From contig NZ_OX636706.1 in assembly GCF_951793255.1 (NCBI RefSeq), forward strand, positions 1,587,001 to 1,651,000: a DNA stretch of 64,000 bases, given 5' to 3'. The stretch comes from Desulfovibrio piger (GTDB lineage: Bacteria; Desulfobacterota; Desulfovibrionia; Desulfovibrionales; Desulfovibrionaceae). The translations under genes and the position numbers were made by a program. Positions 7,866 to 15,633 of this stretch are shown here, in pieces. Under the pieces are notes generated by a model, which saw only the letters and a list, made by a program, of their open reading frames with translations, was not told the origin of the DNA and did not search any database. Positions within the stretch are counted from its first letter, which is position 1. Each line of letters begins with the position of its first letter.

Positions 7866-9359
7866 ATGCTGGAGATCATCGCTTTTTGTTGCGGCGCCCT
7901 GGTCATGGTGCTGGAGATGGTGGGCGCGCGCGTGCTGGCCCCGCATGTGGGCACCTCGGCCGTGGTCTGGACCAGCCTCATCGGCGTGGTTTTGGCCTGT
8001 CTTGCCGTGGGGGCCTGGCTGGGAGGCCGCCTGGCCGACAGGCACCTTTCCCGGCGGGGGCTGGCCTTCATCCTGACGGGAGCTTCCCTGGGCAGCGCCC
8101 TGGCCGCCGGGACGCACCGTCTGGTGGGGGAGGCGCTGAGCGTCGCCATCACGGACATCCATCTGGCCGCCGTTGCCTGTGCTTTGGGCATCCTGGCCCT
8201 GCCCGCCCTGTGCTGCGGCATGATCAGCCCCTACATCATCCGGCTGCGCATCCGGGACGTGGCCACGTCCGGCGCCACGGTGGGGCGGCTGTACGCCCTG
8301 TCCACGGCGGGCAGCATCGTGGGCACCTTCCTGGGGGGCTTCGTCCTCATCTCCTTCTTTGCCAGCGGCACCATCCTCTGGGGCGTGGCCCTGGGCCTGC
8401 TGCTGCTCTCGCTGCCGGCCGAGCCCTCCCGTCCCTGGGGGCGGCTGGGCCTCGTGCTGTTGCTGCTCCTGCTGGCCGTCTGGGACCGGCAGTTCCGCCG
8501 GACGGAAGGCCCCCTGATGGTGGAGAGCCCCTACAACTGCATGCTGATCCACGAGAGCCGCGACAGGGGCAGGCCGGTGCGCATCCTCTCCACGGATCCC
8601 GACTACAGCCAGTCGGGCATGTATCTGGACGATCCTGACGAACTCTACTTCGACTACACCCGCTTTTATGCCCTGGCCGTGCTGGCCCGTCCGCAGGCCC
8701 GGGACATCCTCATGCTGGGCGGGGGCGGCGGCTCCGTGCCCAAGTGGCTGCTGTCCGGCAAGAGCGGGCTGGACGCCGCAGACCTGCGTCTGACCGTGGT
8801 GGAGCTGGATCCCGGCATGAGCGCCGTGGCCCGGCGCTGGTTCTTCCTGCCCGGGGACGACCCGCGTCTGCGCCTGATCCATGCCGATGCCCGGACCTTC
8901 CTCAACCGGCAGCGGGAACAGTATGACATCCTGCTGGTGGACGTGTTCAACTCCTGTTATTCCATCCCCTTCCATCTGGGCACGCAGGAGGCCTTTGCCG
9001 CCATGCGCCGTGCCCTGCGTCCCGGCGGCGTGCTGGCCATGAACGTCATCGCTGCTGTGGAAGGCGAGGACGGCCGCCTGCTGCGGGCCATCCATGCCGG
9101 GCTGCAACGGCATTTCGCCCGGGTGGAGGTCTTTTGCGTCACCGATCCCGGGCATCCCGGCCAGTTGCAGAACCTGATGGTGCTGGCGTTCAGCGACGCC
9201 GCCACGGCCGCGGCCCTGCGTGACGGCCCGGGCCATTCGCCGGAGATGGCGGCCATGCTGGCCTGCCGTTATCGTCCTTCCCTGCCGGTTACGGAGCCCC
9301 TGCGTGACGACTTCGCCCCGGTGGAACGTTTCGCCCTGTCGCTGCTGCGGCGTCCCTGA
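7866..9359 (+). CDS. Membrane-fused spermidine synthase-like protein
   Basis: 497 residues. The N-terminal half (about 1-215) is a series of hydrophobic helices beginning MLEIIAFCCGALVMVLEMVG; the C-terminal half is a class I methyltransferase fold of the spermidine synthase type, with MLGGGGGSVPKWLL as nucleotide loop, VVELDPGM as the acidic strand, and LLVDVFNS. This fused-membrane spermidine synthase arrangement is widespread but its substrate is mostly unproven; the catalytic Asp of true SpeE may be replaced. Start at ATG 7866 with GGGAC upstream and 41 bases after tadA; an upstream ATG at 7806 lies inside tadA. Confidence 0.82.
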   Translation: MLEIIAFCCGALVMVLEMVGARVLAPHVGTSAVVWTSLIGVVLACLAVGAWLGGRLADRHLSRRGLAFILTGASLGSALAAGTHRLVGEALSVAITDIHLAAVACALGILALPALCCGMISPYIIRLRIRDVATSGATVGRLYALSTAGSIVGTFLGGFVLISFFASGTILWGVALGLLLLSLPAEPSRPWGRLGLVLLLLLLAVWDRQFRRTEGPLMVESPYNCMLIHESRDRGRPVRILSTDPDYSQSGMYLDDPDELYFDYTRFYALAVLARPQARDILMLGGGGGSVPKWLLSGKSGLDAADLRLTVVELDPGMSAVARRWFFLPGDDPRLRLIHADARTFLNRQREQYDILLVDVFNSCYSIPFHLGTQEAFAAMRRALRPGGVLAMNVIAAVEGEDGRLLRAIHAGLQRHFARVEVFCVTDPGHPGQLQNLMVLAFSDAATAAALRDGPGHSPEMAAMLACRYRPSLPVTEPLRDDFAPVERFALSLLRRP

Positions 9360-9697
9360 GCCGGAAGGCTCGTCCTTCTCCTGTGATTTTCTTGATGTGG
9401 TGCAGGCCCGTTGCGGCAGGTCGTGCCCTTCGTCACTTTCTGCGGCGAGAGGGCGGCACGGCCATCCGTTTGGGGGAAAACGGCAGGGGGCAGGGTCCCA
9501 TACTGCGCGGAGCCGGGAAAGCCGCATGCGCCTGTGCGGGCCGCAGCCATGCCCGCCCAAGGGGGGCAGGCTTGCCGTTTGGCCCCGAAATGCGTAGATT
9601 GTGCGCCATGAGAGGGATGGCACGGCCCTGGCGGCCCGTGCAGACTCTTTACTTCAACCGTGCACGTCCCGGGTGCGCGTTCGCAAGGAAGGCAGTT
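9360..9697. other. Non-coding stretch upstream of the 99-residue gene
   Basis: 338 bases between genes. I see one good promoter (9572-9600) and no supported gene in the rest. Confidence 0.5.
9572..9600 (+). promoter_or_regulatory. Predicted promoter of the 99-residue gene
   Basis: TTGCCG (9572-9577), 17 bases, TAGATT (9595-9600). Start expected near 9607, leader about 90 bases. Confidence 0.5.
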
Positions 9698-9997
9698 TTG
9701 AGCGAATCCATCGATGATCTCACAGTGGAATATGAGGAGAACGGACAGATCATCCTCAAGGAACTGGACAAGATCGTCCTGAGCAAGGGCGCCTGGACCA
9801 CTATCCTCTTCCGCTATCAGGAGTGGAAGCCGCAGACCTCGTCCTACGGCCCCGACAAGTATGTGATCCGCCGCTACAAGAAAATGGGCGGCGAATACCG
9901 GCAGCAGAGCAAGTTCACCATTTCCAGCGCCGATCAGGCCCGCAAGATCGTGGACGCCCTGCAGACCTGGATCGGGGAGGCCGAGCAGGAAAAGTAG
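9698..9997 (+). CDS. Small conserved hypothetical protein, 99 residues
   Basis: Starts at TTG 9698, preceded at five bases by AAGGAAGG (9685-9692), which decides the start; no ATG gives a sensible N-terminus. Sequence is hydrophilic and mixed-charge (LSESIDDLTVEYEENGQIIL...), with no signal or membrane segment and one probable C-terminal amphipathic helix. The middle YQEWKPQTSSYGPDKYVI is rich in aromatic residues. I do not recognise a characterised family. The perfect terminator at 10041-10068 supports a real short transcript. Confidence 0.72.
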   Translation: MSESIDDLTVEYEENGQIILKELDKIVLSKGAWTTILFRYQEWKPQTSSYGPDKYVIRRYKKMGGEYRQQSKFTISSADQARKIVDALQTWIGEAEQEK

Positions 9998-10040
9998 CCG
10001 GGACAGTCTGTGCCTTCCCAGAGGTGCTGTTTGAGGAAAA

Positions 10041-10068
10041 AAGGGCGCTGCACATGCAGCGCCCTTTT
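10041..10068 (+). terminator. Intrinsic terminator after the 99-residue gene
   Basis: Twelve-base arms 10041-10052 and 10055-10066 are exact complements, followed by TT and CG; the T run is shared with the arm (CCCTTTT). Confidence 0.75.
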
Positions 10069-10083
10069 CGTGTCCATAAGGGA

Positions 10084-10200
10084 TAAAAAAAGGACCGTCG
10101 GAAAAGGGCGGTCCTTGATGGGACGGGATGCGGGGGAGCAGTCCCGCCCTCGCGGGGGCAGAAAGGAAACCCGGCAGCATGCTGCCGGTCATAAAAACAT
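10084..10200 (-). ncRNA. Candidate small RNA
   Basis: On the minus strand a promoter (TTGCCT, 16 bases, TATACT) is followed by about 117 bases ending in a strong intrinsic terminator: arms AAGGACCG (complement of 10109-10116) and CGGTCCTT (complement of 10090-10097), then a run of Ts. Between them lie an 18-base perfect palindrome ccggcagcatgctgccgg (10171-10188) and a smaller GC hairpin (10143-10156). No ribosome site or credible protein is present. Promoter, structure and terminator in a gene-free gap suggest a structured RNA. The family is unknown; a short leader peptide transcript is the alternative. Confidence 0.5.
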
Positions 10201-10206
10201 GGAAGA

Positions 10207-10234
10207 AGTATAGCCCTTTGGCCGGGCAAGGCAA
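10207..10234 (-). promoter_or_regulatory. Predicted promoter of the candidate small RNA
   Basis: Minus-strand TTGCCT (10229-10234), 16 bases, TATACT (10207-10212); start near 10200. Confidence 0.5.
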
Positions 10235-10420
10235 TGCCCCGGGCCCGGAGTGTACAGTTTGATACACAGTTACGGCAGGCAAGGCGGTATACGGGCATCG
10301 CGTCCATCCCGGGAAGGAGCGGGGCCGTGCCTTGCCATGTGCCTGCGTTTGGGAGGGCCGGTGCCGGTCGCGCTTCTTTCCGGGCATTTCTGCCGCTTTT
10401 GCGTCCCGGCCCTATCCGCC

Positions 10421-10449
10421 TTGTCGGGACCGTCGGCTGCGGCTATACA
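10421..10449 (+). promoter_or_regulatory. Predicted promoter of eutBC
   Basis: TTGTCG (10421-10426), 17 bases, TATACA (10444-10449). Start near 10456, about 50 bases before eutB. A GTGTA...TACAC inverted repeat lies about 170 bases upstream (10250-10267). Confidence 0.6.
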
Positions 10450-10508
10450 GAGGGGGTATCAGGCTGAGGTGCCGCCGCAGGGCCCCGGTACGGGCACGGC
10501 AGGCGGCG

Positions 10509-11915
10509 GTGACGTTGGGCAATCTTCAACTTCTGGAAAATCCTGTGGAAAAATGTTCCTTGCGCGAACTGCTGGCCAAAGCCTCTCCCTTGCGTTCGGG
10601 GGACGTGCTGGCCGGCATCGCGGCCGAGAATGAGGAAGAGCGCATCCGGGCCCAGATGGCCCTGGCCGATGTGCCCCTGAAGCGTTTCCTGTCGGAGTGC
10701 GTGGTGCCGTACGAGACGGACGAGGTCACCCGGCTCATCATGGACAGCCACGATGCGCAGGCCTTTGCGCCGGTCAGCTCCTTCACGGTGGGCCAGCTGC
10801 GCGACTGGCTGCTGACCCCTGCCGCGGACACGGCGACCCTTACGGCCCTGGCGCCGGGCCTGACCCCGGAGATGGTGGCCGCGGCCAGCAAGCTCATGCG
10901 CATCCAGGATCTGGTGCTGGTGGCCTCCAAGTGCAGCGTGGTGACGCGCTTTCGCGATACCATCGGCCTGCCGGGGCGTTTTTCCTCGCGCCTGCAGCCC
11001 AACCATCCCACCGATGACGCGCGCGGCGTGCTGGCCTCCGTCATCGACGGCCTGCAATACGGCTCCGGGGACGCGGTCATCGGCATCAACCCGGCTTCGG
11101 ACAGCCTGCCCGCCATCGGGCGCCTGCTCCGCCTGCTGGACGATGTCATCGCCCGTTACGACATCCCCACCCAAAGTTGCGTGCTGACCCACGTCACCAA
11201 CACCCTGGAGATGATCCGGCGCGGCGTGCCCGTGGACCTCTGCTTCCAGTCCATCGCCGGTACGGAAAAGGCCAATGCCAGTTTCGGCATCTCCCTGTCC
11301 CTGCTGGACGAGGCCTGGGATGCCACCCTTTCCCTGAAGCGCGGCACGGTGGGGGACAACGTCATGTATTTCGAGACCGGGCAGGGCAGCGCGCTTTCCG
11401 CCGGGGCCCACTTCGGCGTGGACCAGCAGACCCTGGAATGCCGTGCCTATGCCGTGGCCCGGCGTTACCGTCCCCTGCTGGTCAATACGGTGGTGGGCTT
11501 CATCGGGCCGGAATATCTGTTCAACGGCAAGCAGATCATCCGCGCCGGTCTGGAGGACCATTGCTGCGGCAAGCTGCTGGGCCTGCCCATGGGCGAGGAC
11601 GTCTGCTACACCAACCACGCCGAGGCCGACCAGGACGACATGGACATGCTCCTGACCCTGCTGGGCGTGGCGGGCTGCAATTTCGTCATGGGCATCCCCG
11701 GTGCCGATGACATCATGTTGGGCTACCAGTCCACCTCCTTCCACGATGTGGCCTGGCTGCGGCGGGTGCTGGGCAAGCGGCCCGCACCGGAATTCGAAGC
11801 ATGGCTGGAGCGCATGGGCATCCTGTCCGCCGTGGGCGAGCTGCTGCCGCCCGGTGAGCGCCGGGGCATGGCCGCTCTGGGCCGGGAACTGGAGGAGGGC
11901 GGCCATGGCAACTAG
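10509..11915 (+). CDS. eutB: Ethanolamine ammonia-lyase, large subunit
   Basis: 468 residues from GTG 10509. With EutC and adenosylcobalamin it splits ethanolamine to acetaldehyde and ammonia. The start places LRSGDVLAG at the distance from the N-terminus seen in other EutB proteins; frame-open sequence further upstream is arginine-rich and not EutB-like. Conserved EutB segments are seen throughout (RFSSRLQPNHPTDDARG, GINPASDS, EYLFNGKQIIRAGLEDH). The 3' end overlaps eutC by 11 bases. No shell, reactivase (EutA) or transport gene is adjacent, so the pair stands alone here. Confidence 0.93.
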   Translation: MTLGNLQLLENPVEKCSLRELLAKASPLRSGDVLAGIAAENEEERIRAQMALADVPLKRFLSECVVPYETDEVTRLIMDSHDAQAFAPVSSFTVGQLRDWLLTPAADTATLTALAPGLTPEMVAAASKLMRIQDLVLVASKCSVVTRFRDTIGLPGRFSSRLQPNHPTDDARGVLASVIDGLQYGSGDAVIGINPASDSLPAIGRLLRLLDDVIARYDIPTQSCVLTHVTNTLEMIRRGVPVDLCFQSIAGTEKANASFGISLSLLDEAWDATLSLKRGTVGDNVMYFETGQGSALSAGAHFGVDQQTLECRAYAVARRYRPLLVNTVVGFIGPEYLFNGKQIIRAGLEDHCCGKLLGLPMGEDVCYTNHAEADQDDMDMLLTLLGVAGCNFVMGIPGADDIMLGYQSTSFHDVAWLRRVLGKRPAPEFEAWLERMGILSAVGELLPPGERRGMAALGRELEEGGHGN

Positions 11916-12729
11916 GCAGGATGAGCTCGCGGGCGCCGCGCCCGCCATCGTGACGCCGGACCCTTGGGAAGAATTGCGCCGCTTCACCGATGCACGCATC
12001 GGTCTGGGCCATTGCGGGGTGAGCCTGCCCGTGAAACGCTGGCTGGAATTCCGTCTGGCCCATGCCCGCGCCCGGGATGCCGTCATGACGCCGCTGGATG
12101 AAGAGCAGGTGCGCGCCGGTCTGGCCGCCCACGGTCTGGAATGCCTCTCCCTGAGCAGCGCGGTGGCGGACAGGAACGAATATCTGACCCGGCCGGACAA
12201 GGGGCGTCGTCTTTCCGTGGCTTCGCGGCAGCTGCTGGATGCCTGGATGGACGCGCATCCCGGCAGTGCGCCGGACGTGAGCGTGGTCATCTGTGACGGC
12301 CTGTCCGCACGGGCCGTGCACGAGAACGCCGTGCCCTTCGCGTCCCGTTTTCTGGAAGAAGCGGCCGCTGCCGGGCTCAGTGCCGCGCCGGTGGCTCTGG
12401 TGAAGTTCGGCCGCGTGGCTGTGGGCGACGATGTGGCGGCCCTGCTCAATGCGCGGCTGGTGGTCGTGCTGGTGGGCGAACGCCCCGGCCTCAGCTCGCC
12501 TGATTCCCTGGGCGTCTACATGACCCACGCGCCCACGCCCGGCCTGACCGACGAGGCCCGCAACTGCATCTCCAACGTGCGCGCCGCGGGCCTGCCCGTG
12601 GAGGAGGCCGTGCGCAAGCTCTGCTACCTGGTGGAGAATGCCCTTGTCCGGCGCCTGTCCGGTGTGGATCTCAAGGACGACGTGCCGCCCGGCTATCTGC
12701 CGTTCGCGGAGACGCGGGCATTGGGATAG
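11905..12729 (+). CDS. eutC: Ethanolamine ammonia-lyase, small subunit
   Basis: 274 residues, usual length. Binds part of the cobalamin cofactor in the EutBC complex. Start ATG 11905 is preceded by GGAGGAGG and overlaps the end of eutB. Conserved segments include SVVICDGLSARAVHENA and the C-terminal LVGERPGLSSPDSLGVYMT plus EARNCISNVR. Followed by a bidirectional terminator shared with the convergent tRNA. Confidence 0.93.
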   Translation: MATRQDELAGAAPAIVTPDPWEELRRFTDARIGLGHCGVSLPVKRWLEFRLAHARARDAVMTPLDEEQVRAGLAAHGLECLSLSSAVADRNEYLTRPDKGRRLSVASRQLLDAWMDAHPGSAPDVSVVICDGLSARAVHENAVPFASRFLEEAAAAGLSAAPVALVKFGRVAVGDDVAALLNARLVVVLVGERPGLSSPDSLGVYMTHAPTPGLTDEARNCISNVRAAGLPVEEAVRKLCYLVENALVRRLSGVDLKDDVPPGYLPFAETRALG

Positions 12730-12776
12730 GGAAGACGGAGAGGCCCGGCAGGAGGCCGGGATACCGTTGAAAAATG

Positions 12777-12812
12777 AAAAGGCAGGTTTCCGCGAGGGGA
12801 ACCTGCCTTTCA
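12777..12812. terminator. Bidirectional terminator between eutC and tRNA
   Basis: AAAAGGCAGGT(T)TCC pairs with GG(G)AACCTGCCTTT; A/T runs on both sides serve the plus-strand eutBC unit and the minus-strand tRNA. Confidence 0.75.
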
Positions 12813-12817
12813 AATAT

Positions 12818-12893
12818 TGGTGGGCCCACCAGGACTCGAACCTGGGACCTGCCGGTTATGAGCCGGAGGCTCTACCAACTGAGCTATAGGCCC
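12818..12893 (-). tRNA. tRNA with CAU anticodon (Met elongator or Ile2)
   Basis: Minus-strand cloverleaf of 76 bases with encoded CCA (12818-12820). Acceptor arm GGGCCTA/TGGGCCC has G-U at pair 6; D-arm GCTC/GAGC; T-arm CCAGG/CCTGG with TTCGAGT loop; anticodon loop CTCATAA. The anticodon CAU can be elongator Met or, if C34 is modified to lysidine, Ile(AUA). The acceptor stem resembles isoleucine tRNAs of other bacteria, which leaves Ile2 open. Pair 27-43 looks mismatched (T-C). The TTCG..A and lack of an initiator C1-A72 mismatch exclude initiator tRNA. Confidence 0.92.
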
Positions 12894-13002
12894 ACGAAGG
12901 AAGTGAACTATAGCCGGAAGGACACTAGGCGGTCAAGCCCTTCCGGCAGGGCTTGAGGGCCGGGCTCCGGCGGGGACAGCCGGGCGGGCCTGTGCGGTTC
13001 CG

Positions 13003-13042
13003 CAAAAACGAACGGGGCTGCCCGTATGTACGGACAGCCCCG
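13003..13042 (-). terminator. Intrinsic terminator after sufB
   Basis: Minus-strand CGGGGCTGTCCGT hairpin pairing with ACGGGCAGCCCCG, followed by TTCGTTTTTG. Confidence 0.75.
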
Positions 13043-13069
13043 CAAACAGGCAGGTATCGCAGCGGAGCG

Positions 13070-14233
13070 CTACATGGCGCCGCCGGCGTTGAGCTTGCTG
13101 ATCTGTTCGTCCATGGCCTTCTTCAGGGGCGCGGGCAGGCCCATGATGTCCACGTTGAGGAAGCCGCGCACGATGGTGGAGGTGGCTTCGTCCTCGTCCA
13201 GGCCGCGGGCCATGAGGTATTCGATCTCTTCCTGGGCGATCTTGCCCACGGCGGCTTCGTGGGAGAGTTCCACGCCGTCGCGGCAGCTGTCCAGTTCGGG
13301 GATGGCATGCACGCGGCCGCCGCCCACGATGAGGCCCTTGCACTCCAGATGGCCCTTGACCGGAGTGGCCGAAGCGCCGATGAAACCGCGGTTGATGATG
13401 GTGCCGCCGGTGGTCAGGGTGCGGGAGATGATCTCGCCGCGGGTGTGGGGCGCGTTGAGGTGGATGGCGCTGCCGCTGTCCACGTAGGAGCCCGTGGGCG
13501 TCACGATGACCGAGTTGAAGGTGGCCACGGCGCCCTCACCGTTGAGGTCGATGCGGGGATAGGATTGCAGGCTGCCCACGCTCTTGAGCAGGATGTAATT
13601 GTTCTGGAACACGCCCCCGGCTTCCACCACGCCCGCCGAGCGCGGCCGCACGGTGGTGGAGTCGCCCCAGTTGTGGATCATGGTGAAGGTCAGCTTGCCG
13701 CCCTTTTCCACATAGTATTCGGTGATGCCCAGATGCGCGGCATCATTGCTGTGCTGGGAGGTGGCGCAGCCGCCCAGGATGTTGAGCTCGGCGCCTTCTT
13801 CCACCACCACGATGTTGTGCACGGCCTGTCCGGCGGCATTGTCCTTGATGAACATGCAGGACTGCACGGGCTGGCTGATCTTCACGCCCTTGCGGGCACG
13901 CACGAAGTAGCCGCCGTTGAGGTGCTCGTAGGCCATGCGGGTGATCTCGTCCCTGTTGGGATCGAGCAGCTTCCAGTAGTACTGCGGCAGGCCGTCGAAC
14001 TTTTTGAGGGCCGCGCGGATGTCCATGAGGTCCAGGCCTTCCTGCCGGGTGGTGCAGTGCACGTCGGCATGGTTGAGCTGCATGAAGGCACCGCTGACCT
14101 TGGTGTCGTGCACGTCGATGCCGGCCAGGACCAGGCGCTGCTGGTCTTCCTGGGGCAGACGGGTCAGATCTTCGATGGGGGCGGAGTTCTCACCGCCGCT
14201 GAAGTTGAAACGGGAAAGGTCGATGCTGCTCAT
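13070..14233 (-). CDS. sufB: SufB/SufD-like Fe-S scaffold protein of a minimal Suf system
   Basis: 387 residues, shorter than E. coli SufB (about 495). It should form a complex with the ATPase next door and assemble Fe-S clusters. The C-terminal core has the conserved HLECKGLI (cysteine aligned with the essential SufB cysteine) and ELSHEAAVGKI (His/Glu of the cluster site). Only sufC and this gene are present: no sufD, sufS, sufE or sufU. That matches the two-gene SufCB/SMS-type minimal machinery of anaerobes and archaea. The start ATG 14233 overlaps the sufC stop by four bases. Confidence 0.88.
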   Translation of the reverse strand: MSSIDLSRFNFSGGENSAPIEDLTRLPQEDQQRLVLAGIDVHDTKVSGAFMQLNHADVHCTTRQEGLDLMDIRAALKKFDGLPQYYWKLLDPNRDEITRMAYEHLNGGYFVRARKGVKISQPVQSCMFIKDNAAGQAVHNIVVVEEGAELNILGGCATSQHSNDAAHLGITEYYVEKGGKLTFTMIHNWGDSTTVRPRSAGVVEAGGVFQNNYILLKSVGSLQSYPRIDLNGEGAVATFNSVIVTPTGSYVDSGSAIHLNAPHTRGEIISRTLTTGGTIINRGFIGASATPVKGHLECKGLIVGGGRVHAIPELDSCRDGVELSHEAAVGKIAQEEIEYLMARGLDEDEATSTIVRGFLNVDIMGLPAPLKKAMDEQISKLNAGGAM

Positions 14234-15024
14234 ACCAGGGGAGCCTCCGCGATTTTGCCGAACATGTCGCCGGCCAGGCAGCGCAGGCATTCCTGGTAGC
14301 CGTGCTGGGCGATATGGTCGAGGATGACGCGCGGGCGCGCTTCACAGCAGAGCTTGCCGTGATACATGACCTGTCCGCGGTCGGCGTTGACGTATTCAAG
14401 GATGTGGCCGGTGTGGGTGATGATGAGCCCGCTGGTGGAACGCTGGCGACCCTGCTCGCGCAGGGTGGCGCTACAGCAGTCGGGCACGCCGTCCAGCAGC
14501 TTGCGCACGGTCTTGCCCACCAGGGCCATGTTTTCCAGGTCCACGCCGGATTCCGGCTCGTCGAAAAGCAGCAGGTTGGGCTGCTGGGCCATGAGCTGCA
14601 GCAGCTCGGAGCGCTTGATCTCGCCGCCGGAGAAACCGGCGTTGACGTCGCGGTCCAGGAAGGTATCGAAATGCACGCGCTTGGCCATGGCGGGGATGTC
14701 CATCTTGCGGCCGCGGCCGCACAGTTCCACCATCTTGCCCGTGGGCAGGCCGTGGATGGTGGGCGGGCGCTGGAAGGACATGCCGATGCCCAGACGGGCA
14801 CGCTCGTACATGGGGGCGTAGGTGATGTCGTGGCCCTTGAAGATGATCTTGCCCCGGGTCACCTCGTAGCCGGAAAAGCCCATCAGCGTCATGAGCAGGG
14901 TGGTCTTGCCGGAGCCGTTGGGGCCGAACAGGATAAAGGTTTCGCCCGCTTCCACCTTCAGGTCGATGCCCTTGAGCACCGGCGTGCCGTGGACGGAAAC
15001 GTGCAGGTCTTGGATCTCAAGCAT
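14230..15024 (-). CDS. sufC: SufC ABC-type ATPase
   Basis: 264 residues. Walker A GPNGSGKT near residues 34-41, signature FSGGEIKRSE, Walker B LLLFDEPESGVDL, then the H-loop ITHTGH. SufC drives conformational change of the SufB scaffold during cluster assembly. Start at ATG 15024 after GAGGGAAACA; a TTG four codons earlier is possible but less likely. A short insertion around residues 186-200 (CCSATLREQGRQR) is longer than in typical SufC. Coupled to sufB by an ATGA overlap. Confidence 0.92.
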   Translation of the reverse strand: MLEIQDLHVSVHGTPVLKGIDLKVEAGETFILFGPNGSGKTTLLMTLMGFSGYEVTRGKIIFKGHDITYAPMYERARLGIGMSFQRPPTIHGLPTGKMVELCGRGRKMDIPAMAKRVHFDTFLDRDVNAGFSGGEIKRSELLQLMAQQPNLLLFDEPESGVDLENMALVGKTVRKLLDGVPDCCSATLREQGRQRSTSGLIITHTGHILEYVNADRGQVMYHGKLCCEARPRVILDHIAQHGYQECLRCLAGDMFGKIAEAPLV

Positions 15025-15079
15025 TGTTTCCCTCAATTATGCCGGAAGTCCTCCCCCTTGCGGGAGCCCGGCAGGCTTT

Positions 15080-15403
15080 CTAGTCCTGGGGGTCGGTTTC
15101 ACCCAGATATTCCATGACGTCGTAGTGCACGTGGTCCAGCACATGCGTCAGGTAGGAGACGCATTCGTCGCCCACGGCATGGCCCAGCAGGTCCACGATG
15201 AACGCGGCGCGCTTGGCGTTGACAAGGGCGACATTGCCGGGATCGCCGTCGTCGGGGATGGCGCTCACGGCTTCGTGGAAGGCCACGAGGTCATCTTCGG
15301 TCAGGTGCTTGATGGGCTGGGGTTCGTCATTGATGTAAGGGACGCCTTCCCGCAGTTCCAGCATGACGGGATTGCCGTGCATGATCGCGATGCAGACTTG
15401 CAT
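15080..15403 (-). CDS. Conserved hypothetical protein upstream of sufCB, 107 residues
   Basis: Acidic soluble protein with no signal, beginning MQVCIAIMHGNPVMLELREG. GAGGT lies 12 bases before ATG 15403. It precedes sufC by 55 bases on the same strand with no terminator between, so it is probably the first gene of the suf transcript. It contains two cysteines and several histidines (VLDHVHYDVMEY). I recognise no domain; a role in cluster assembly or its control is inference from position alone. Confidence 0.7.
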   Translation of the reverse strand: MQVCIAIMHGNPVMLELREGVPYINDEPQPIKHLTEDDLVAFHEAVSAIPDDGDPGNVALVNAKRAAFIVDLLGHAVGDECVSYLTHVLDHVHYDVMEYLGETDPQD

Positions 15404-15447
15404 GATATTGATACCTCGCTGTGAAGTTGGGGGCATAGTGGCAAACT

Positions 15448-15463
15448 TGGACAGGCATGTCCA
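15448..15463. promoter_or_regulatory. Palindromic operator candidate upstream of the suf unit
   Basis: TGGACAGGCATGTCCA: perfect six-base arms about a four-base centre, 45 bases before the first gene of the suf unit, just upstream of a TATGCC -10-like element (minus strand). Position and symmetry suit an Rrf2/IscR-type repressor site; the binding protein is not in the window. Confidence 0.4.
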
Positions 15464-15586
15464 GTAGGGCCCCTGTTTCGGAACGCGTGCTCGCTGCGGG
15501 CCGGCGGACCTTTCCCCCGCTATAAAGATGGGGTCGCGGCGGCAAAAGGCAAGGCCGCTTCCGGCCGGGCTCCGGGATTTTCGGGC

Positions 15587-15616
15587 AAAAAAAAGGCCGG
15601 GGCAGGGCCCCGGCCT
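15587..15616 (-). terminator. Intrinsic terminator after adk
   Basis: Minus-strand CCAGGCCGGGGCCCTGCCCCGGCC followed by eight Ts. Confidence 0.8.
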
Positions 15617-15633
15617 GGAAAGGCGTGCTCAGG

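Noticed and set aside
10170..10190. Leader peptide in the small RNA region
   Set aside because: An ATG opens a frame on the minus strand but has no ribosome site, and the terminator overlaps the frame.
9860..10387. Minus-strand protein in the gap near 10 kb
   Set aside because: Composition is Pro/Arg/Ser-rich and it crosses two terminator hairpins; no start signal.
12818..12893. tRNA as an integration site for a genomic island
   Set aside because: No integrase and no repeated 3' tRNA fragment near it; the flanking genes are ordinary.
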